Below, one piece after another: positions 5,587 through 9,112 of a stretch of DNA of 9,112 nucleotides. Source of the DNA: an uncultured Spirochaetales bacterium (GTDB lineage Bacteria > Spirochaetota > Spirochaetia > Treponematales > Treponemataceae); assembly GCA_946061495.1 (NCBI GenBank), contig CAMGSV010000093.1:1-9112 (forward strand), read 5' to 3'. Numbering within the stretch: the first letter of the stretch is position 1; each line of letters opens with the position of its first letter. The position numbers were made by a program, and so were the translations under genes. Under the pieces are notes generated by a model that did not search any database, was not told the origin of the DNA, and saw only the letters and a list, made by a program, of their open reading frames with translations.

Positions 5587-8500
5587 GGTGTCGTTGAGAT
5601 AACCACCTGTTACAGCAAAAGGCAAGGTAAACCCAGGGTTATTAGCCATATTATAAGTTTTTTTCTCATTATTATAAACTACATCTATTGTTCCTGCATT
5701 ACGTGAAACAGTAGTAGCCCCTTTGCTATCTTCTCCATTGAACTGAATTGTTCCAGTTAAATTGATGCCATCGTCCACAGTATATGAAACAGAGATTGGA
5801 GAAGTAGTCCAATAATGTGTTTGATAAGCCCCTAACAATCCACCTCTAGCCATTAGAATACCATTGACAGTAAGAGAAGTGACCTCTTTACCTGATTTAG
5901 CGATATGGGAAACGAGGTAATTCGAATAGGTCATTGTTATTTTATAATCTGTTTCCCACTGATATTTTGTTACAGATTTCAATCCCGTTATTCCTGTACC
6001 ATCATAATAAGAACCTGACTCGCCTCGCTCTTTGTACATTCCTGTACTCATTCCAATCAATGACATCCTTGTGAATTCATCAATAGTAATTTGCCGTGCC
6101 CCCCACTTGACATAGTCGGTTTCCTTTCCGTCCTCCCATTCATAGATCGGTAACTTACTGAACACCTTGTCACCATTGTCGTCAGTGGTGAATGTACGGA
6201 TGCGGAAATAGAGTTTGTAATCTCGGAGCACTTTGAGCAACCCTGTAGCATTATCTGCTTTGTAGGTGTATGAAGCCTTCTTTGGTTCATTATCTCCAAA
6301 TTTGAGAGTTGTGTATGTCTGCCACTCACCGTCCAAGTTATTATTGAGCACTTCTATTTCATATCCTTCAAACAGGTAGTTTGTCTTGTCGGCTGTTTCC
6401 GGAGCATGCCAAGTAAGAGAGATTTTTCCTCCTATAGCTTTATCATAGTCCAAATTTTTTCTAGAGGCATCAAACTCAATCTGTGGCAGCATGAAACCGT
6501 TAGCAAGACGCTCGTCAGTATATTTTTCATCTCCGCTTCCGTCAAAAAACTCCTTGTACGCAGCATTCTTATAGGGATGTTCGTTAGGATTACTACTTGC
6601 AGGAGCTATCATGTATTGGTACATAATACCAGGTTGAGCTGTCTTATCCACAAATTCTGTAGCATTTTTTTCTACAGGAGAGGAAAGAGTTTCCCAACCT
6701 GCACCATCTTGAGAATATGATACGGAACTATTGGCACGGTATACCATATAATTTTCCGTCGGCATAGCCCATGGCCGTGTCCAAGTGAGCTTTACGCCAG
6801 TGTTCTCGCCGTTCTCGGAGTAGGTTCCCTTGGTGGCCTTTACGTTCCAGGCGTAGCCCTTGGTGGTTCCGTTTACCAGGGGCAAGTCCGTAAGGCTGAG
6901 GGCGGCGGACTCCAGCGTTGCCAGGGCAGGGGAAACCTCATAATCGTACTCAGGCACATCACCGTCTGTCAGCACTGGCAGCACCGTGTACTTGTAGGGT
7001 GCACCCCAGGAAATTTCTTTCTGGCGGGCTATCCACTGTCCCATGGTCTGCTTTTGGTCCACATTCAATGTAGAGTCAGCATCGGTGTACAGATTGTCCG
7101 TCAAGGTAAAGGTGTCGTCGGCAACGGCCACTGAAAAATATGTTTCAATAACCTGGTTGCTCGGTTTGTGCTCAACAGTCCAAGTGTCGCTGCCAGTGGT
7201 CTTCACAAGGTACATATCGGTGCTCTTGAAGTCCAGATGGGTGGCACTATCGCTGGCAACACTTCCAGCCTTGGATGAAATGTGGAAGCCGTTTCTGATA
7301 ACGACGTATGCCTTGGCTCCCTCCACCTTCTTCCAGGTAAGCTGAATTTTGTCACTAGAAACACCCAAGTCAGCCTTTGCAGCGACCATGGCAGGTCCCA
7401 TGGTGTAGTGCTCAATGGTGTTCTTGAGTTCTATGGAATTCAGCGTTTCTGTGGTGATGTCGTAGCTTGAGCCTGTCTCTCCTTGCAAGGTGTGGACAGT
7501 CCTTGTGACCGGTACTTTGGCAGTAATGGTAATTTCAACCGGCTTGCCGGAAACGGTGGCATGGGTGTATCCATTGGGCTTGTCAAAGGTCACGGTACGC
7601 AGGATGGGCTCCTTGTCCAGTGTATCCGCATCATTTCCATCCAATTCTTGAGGATTGATTGGATATCTGTTTGCAGTGGTTCCATCCTTGTACTTTGCCG
7701 CAAGGGTAAAGCTTTCCGCAGGAACATCCTGCCATTCAACGGTCAAGGCATCATAGGAATAGTCCTTCTTGGCAAGGTTTGGGGCCACAGAGGTGCGTCC
7801 CACAATGGGAAGGGAGTCTGTAGAAATTGTTTCAGAAACACGCAAAATGTACTCGTGCTTCTTTCCTGCCGCCACGGTGTGGGTGTAGGTTACCGTGTCT
7901 CCATCTTTATAATCAGCAAATTTGCTGGCATACAAGGTCTCCTGATCGATGGTCTGTGCTTGCTCACCCTCAGCATCCCCGGTATATTCCACAGTGTACT
8001 TGTAGGCGGAATTATGCTTCCACTGCAGTTCTATCTTGTCGTTGTAGCCGGAGGTGACGCTGAACAGCTTGATGACAGGCACGTCAACAGAATCGGTTAC
8101 AATGGCCCGGCCAGGGGACTGCAACGAAAGAATCTCGGTACCGTTCTTGTTAAAGATAGCCAGGGTATACTTGTAGTATCCTCGCACATCTACAGTATTG
8201 AGATTGTTGAAGTGCCGGACGTACTGCTGCACCTCTGCAATTGTCGTGAATTTCTTGTCTTGGGTCTCTTTTTCCTCAGAAGTAGTCTTGTCTTCGGCAT
8301 CTCCTTCAAGATTGAAACGGGTCTCAGTCAAGATGAAGTGATACTCATCGTCAAGTCCCAGAGTATCCCATGCAAAACGGAAACCAAGGGTTGAAGATAC
8401 ATTGGCAGTCTGCTCTTCATTCAGAACAGGGGTATATTCACCTGTGCCGAAATCAGCTTTAGCCACCAGCCAGCCTGTTCCAATTGAAGCAGAATATTTG

Positions 8501-9112
8501 GAGGTAATGTCCCGCTCATAATAGGCGAAGGACTGTACCTTGTACTCATACCGTACCCCACGATTCAGCTTGTTCCCGTCTGTCCAGGACACAACCTTTC
8601 CGGGGGTGTAGTCTTCGTCATCTGAGCCAAATTTCACCTTCTGGGTCTCTCCCTCACCAGGCTTTGTATCAGTCTTTCCAAAGTCTGCCTTGAGCAGAGT
8701 CCAGCCCTTCTCGGTGTCGGTGGAGCCTTCCACAAATTCCCTGCGGTAAATCTTGAAGTAGAGGGGCTTCTGCTCGTAGAGGCCGCCGGGGAGGGCAACG
8801 TCCACCAGTTCGGGCAGCTTGAAGGTGAGGGTGATACCGTCCTTGGACTGTCCCTGCTCAACTTTCAGCTCCTCCGGGGCGTTGGGGCGCAGGCGGCGGG
8901 CGGTGGCGGCATCCATGGGGTCTCCAGCCTCCACCTTGTCCTGGGCAGTAACGAGGAAGGCCTCAATCTTGTACTGGTAGTCGGTGTTGGGGGTGAGGTT
9001 GGGGATGACGGCCTCGGTCTTGGGGCTCTTGCTGCCGTCCACCACAACTCGAGCAAGCTCGGTTCCCTTTGCATCATAACAAATTACGTTGTAGCGAACT
9101 TGATTCTGGTAG
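5572..9112 (-). CDS. Very large FN3-like repeat protein, 5' end beyond the window
   Basis: Open reading frame of at least 1179 residues, cut off by the window edge. An internal GTG at 9045 could be mistaken for a start, but the frame continues upstream without a stop to 9111 and the extra residues (YNVICYDAKGTELARV) complete a beta-sandwich module, so the real start and any signal peptide lie outside. Recognisable FN3 cores include KIQLTWKKVEGAKAYVV, GVKLTWTRPWAMPTENYMVY and KISLTWHAPETADKTNY; other modules are more divergent (for example KIELQWKHNSAYKYTVEY). After the last module, a C-terminal domain starts near ITIDEFTRMSLIG and runs to the end, resembling that of the 726-residue lipoprotein encoded next. 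The two genes abut with no spacing. The product is probably exported and surface-linked; function unknown. Its last 1.2 kb is AT-richer than the rest. Confidence 0.85.
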   Translation of the reverse strand, partial: YQNQVRYNVICYDAKGTELARVVVDGSKSPKTEAVIPNLTPNTDYQYKIEAFLVTAQDKVEAGDPMDAATARRLRPNAPEELKVEQGQSKDGITLTFKLPELVDVALPGGLYEQKPLYFKIYRREFVEGSTDTEKGWTLLKADFGKTDTKPGEGETQKVKFGSDDEDYTPGKVVSWTDGNKLNRGVRYEYKVQSFAYYERDITSKYSASIGTGWLVAKADFGTGEYTPVLNEEQTANVSSTLGFRFAWDTLGLDDEYHFILTETRFNLEGDAEDKTTSEEKETQDKKFTTIAEVQQYVRHFNNLNTVDVRGYYKYTLAIFNKNGTEILSLQSPGRAIVTDSVDVPVIKLFSVTSGYNDKIELQWKHNSAYKYTVEYTGDAEGEQAQTIDQETLYASKFADYKDGDTVTYTHTVAAGKKHEYILRVSETISTDSLPIVGRTSVAPNLAKKDYSYDALTVEWQDVPAESFTLAAKYKDGTTANRYPINPQELDGNDADTLDKEPILRTVTFDKPNGYTHATVSGKPVEITITAKVPVTRTVHTLQGETGSSYDITTETLNSIELKNTIEHYTMGPAMVAAKADLGVSSDKIQLTWKKVEGAKAYVVIRNGFHISSKAGSVASDSATHLDFKSTDMYLVKTTGSDTWTVEHKPSNQVIETYFSVAVADDTFTLTDNLYTDADSTLNVDQKQTMGQWIARQKEISWGAPYKYTVLPVLTDGDVPEYDYEVSPALATLESAALSLTDLPLVNGTTKGYAWNVKATKGTYSENGENTGVKLTWTRPWAMPTENYMVYRANSSVSYSQDGAGWETLSSPVEKNATEFVDKTAQPGIMYQYMIAPASSNPNEHPYKNAAYKEFFDGSGDEKYTDERLANGFMLPQIEFDASRKNLDYDKAIGGKISLTWHAPETADKTNYLFEGYEIEVLNNNLDGEWQTYTTLKFGDNEPKKASYTYKADNATGLLKVLRDYKLYFRIRTFTTDDNGDKVFSKLPIYEWEDGKETDYVKWGARQITIDEFTRMSLIGMSTGMYKERGESGSYYDGTGITGLKSVTKYQWETDYKITMTYSNYLVSHIAKSGKEVTSLTVNGILMARGGLLGAYQTHYWTTSPISVSYTVDDGINLTGTIQFNGEDSKGATTVSRNAGTIDVVYNNEKKTYNMANNPGFTLPFAVTGGYLNDTEEWK

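Noticed and set aside
7483..8394. Plus-strand open frame of 303 codons
   Set aside because: Antisense to the large FN3 gene, whose frame is continuous and carries FN3 motifs; the plus frame has no domain signal and no clear ribosome binding site was seen.
9043..9045. GTG as the start of the large FN3 protein
   Set aside because: The frame stays open to the window edge and the upstream residues continue an FN3-like module; no signal peptide follows this codon.

Overview
The window looks like chromosome from a treponeme-type spirochete. This is an inference. It rests on lipoprotein genes with short, relaxed lipoboxes, a run of fibronectin type III (FN3)-like surface lipoproteins, an outer-membrane-type protein of a treponemal style, and an Rpn-family nuclease, a family often found in many copies in such genomes. 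No rRNA, tRNA, CRISPR array or insertion sequence was seen.

Left part (about 1-1600, + strand): an intact Rpn (PD-(D/E)XK) nuclease gene at 38-913. It carries a very strong internal ribosome binding site (AAGGAGG, 8 nt before an in-frame ATG at 668), so it also encodes a separate 81-residue C-terminal protein. This is the published gene-within-gene RpnL toxin / RpnS antitoxin design. Downstream lie two further tandem copies of just that 3' module, each with the same internal ribosome binding site. The first (1004-1237) is an intact free-standing RpnS. The second (1328-1535) is joined to a different, GC-richer C-terminus and broken by one extra G. The number of four-residue glycine-spaced repeats differs between the three copies (8, 7 and 4 glycines). 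A toxin gene followed by an array of orphan intragenic antitoxins is the most unusual system in the window.

Middle (about 1546-1858): a GC-rich hairpin with a T-tract on the minus strand ends the leftward operon and separates the two convergent units. Between it and the next gene is a 63-codon minus-strand ORF of uncertain status and two small inverted repeats.

Right part (1859 to beyond 9112, all - strand): a tightly packed operon. In transcription order it has a very large FN3-like protein (its start lies beyond the window), a 726-residue FN3 lipoprotein that begins immediately after the previous stop (TAAATG), a 114-residue lipocalin-like lipoprotein, and a 387-residue exported protein with a likely beta-barrel region and a highly charged coiled-coil tail. 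Gaps are 0, 12 and 11 nt, and the ribosome binding sites sit at or over the preceding stops, so translation is probably coupled. The products probably act together at the cell envelope; their exact role is not shown by the sequence.
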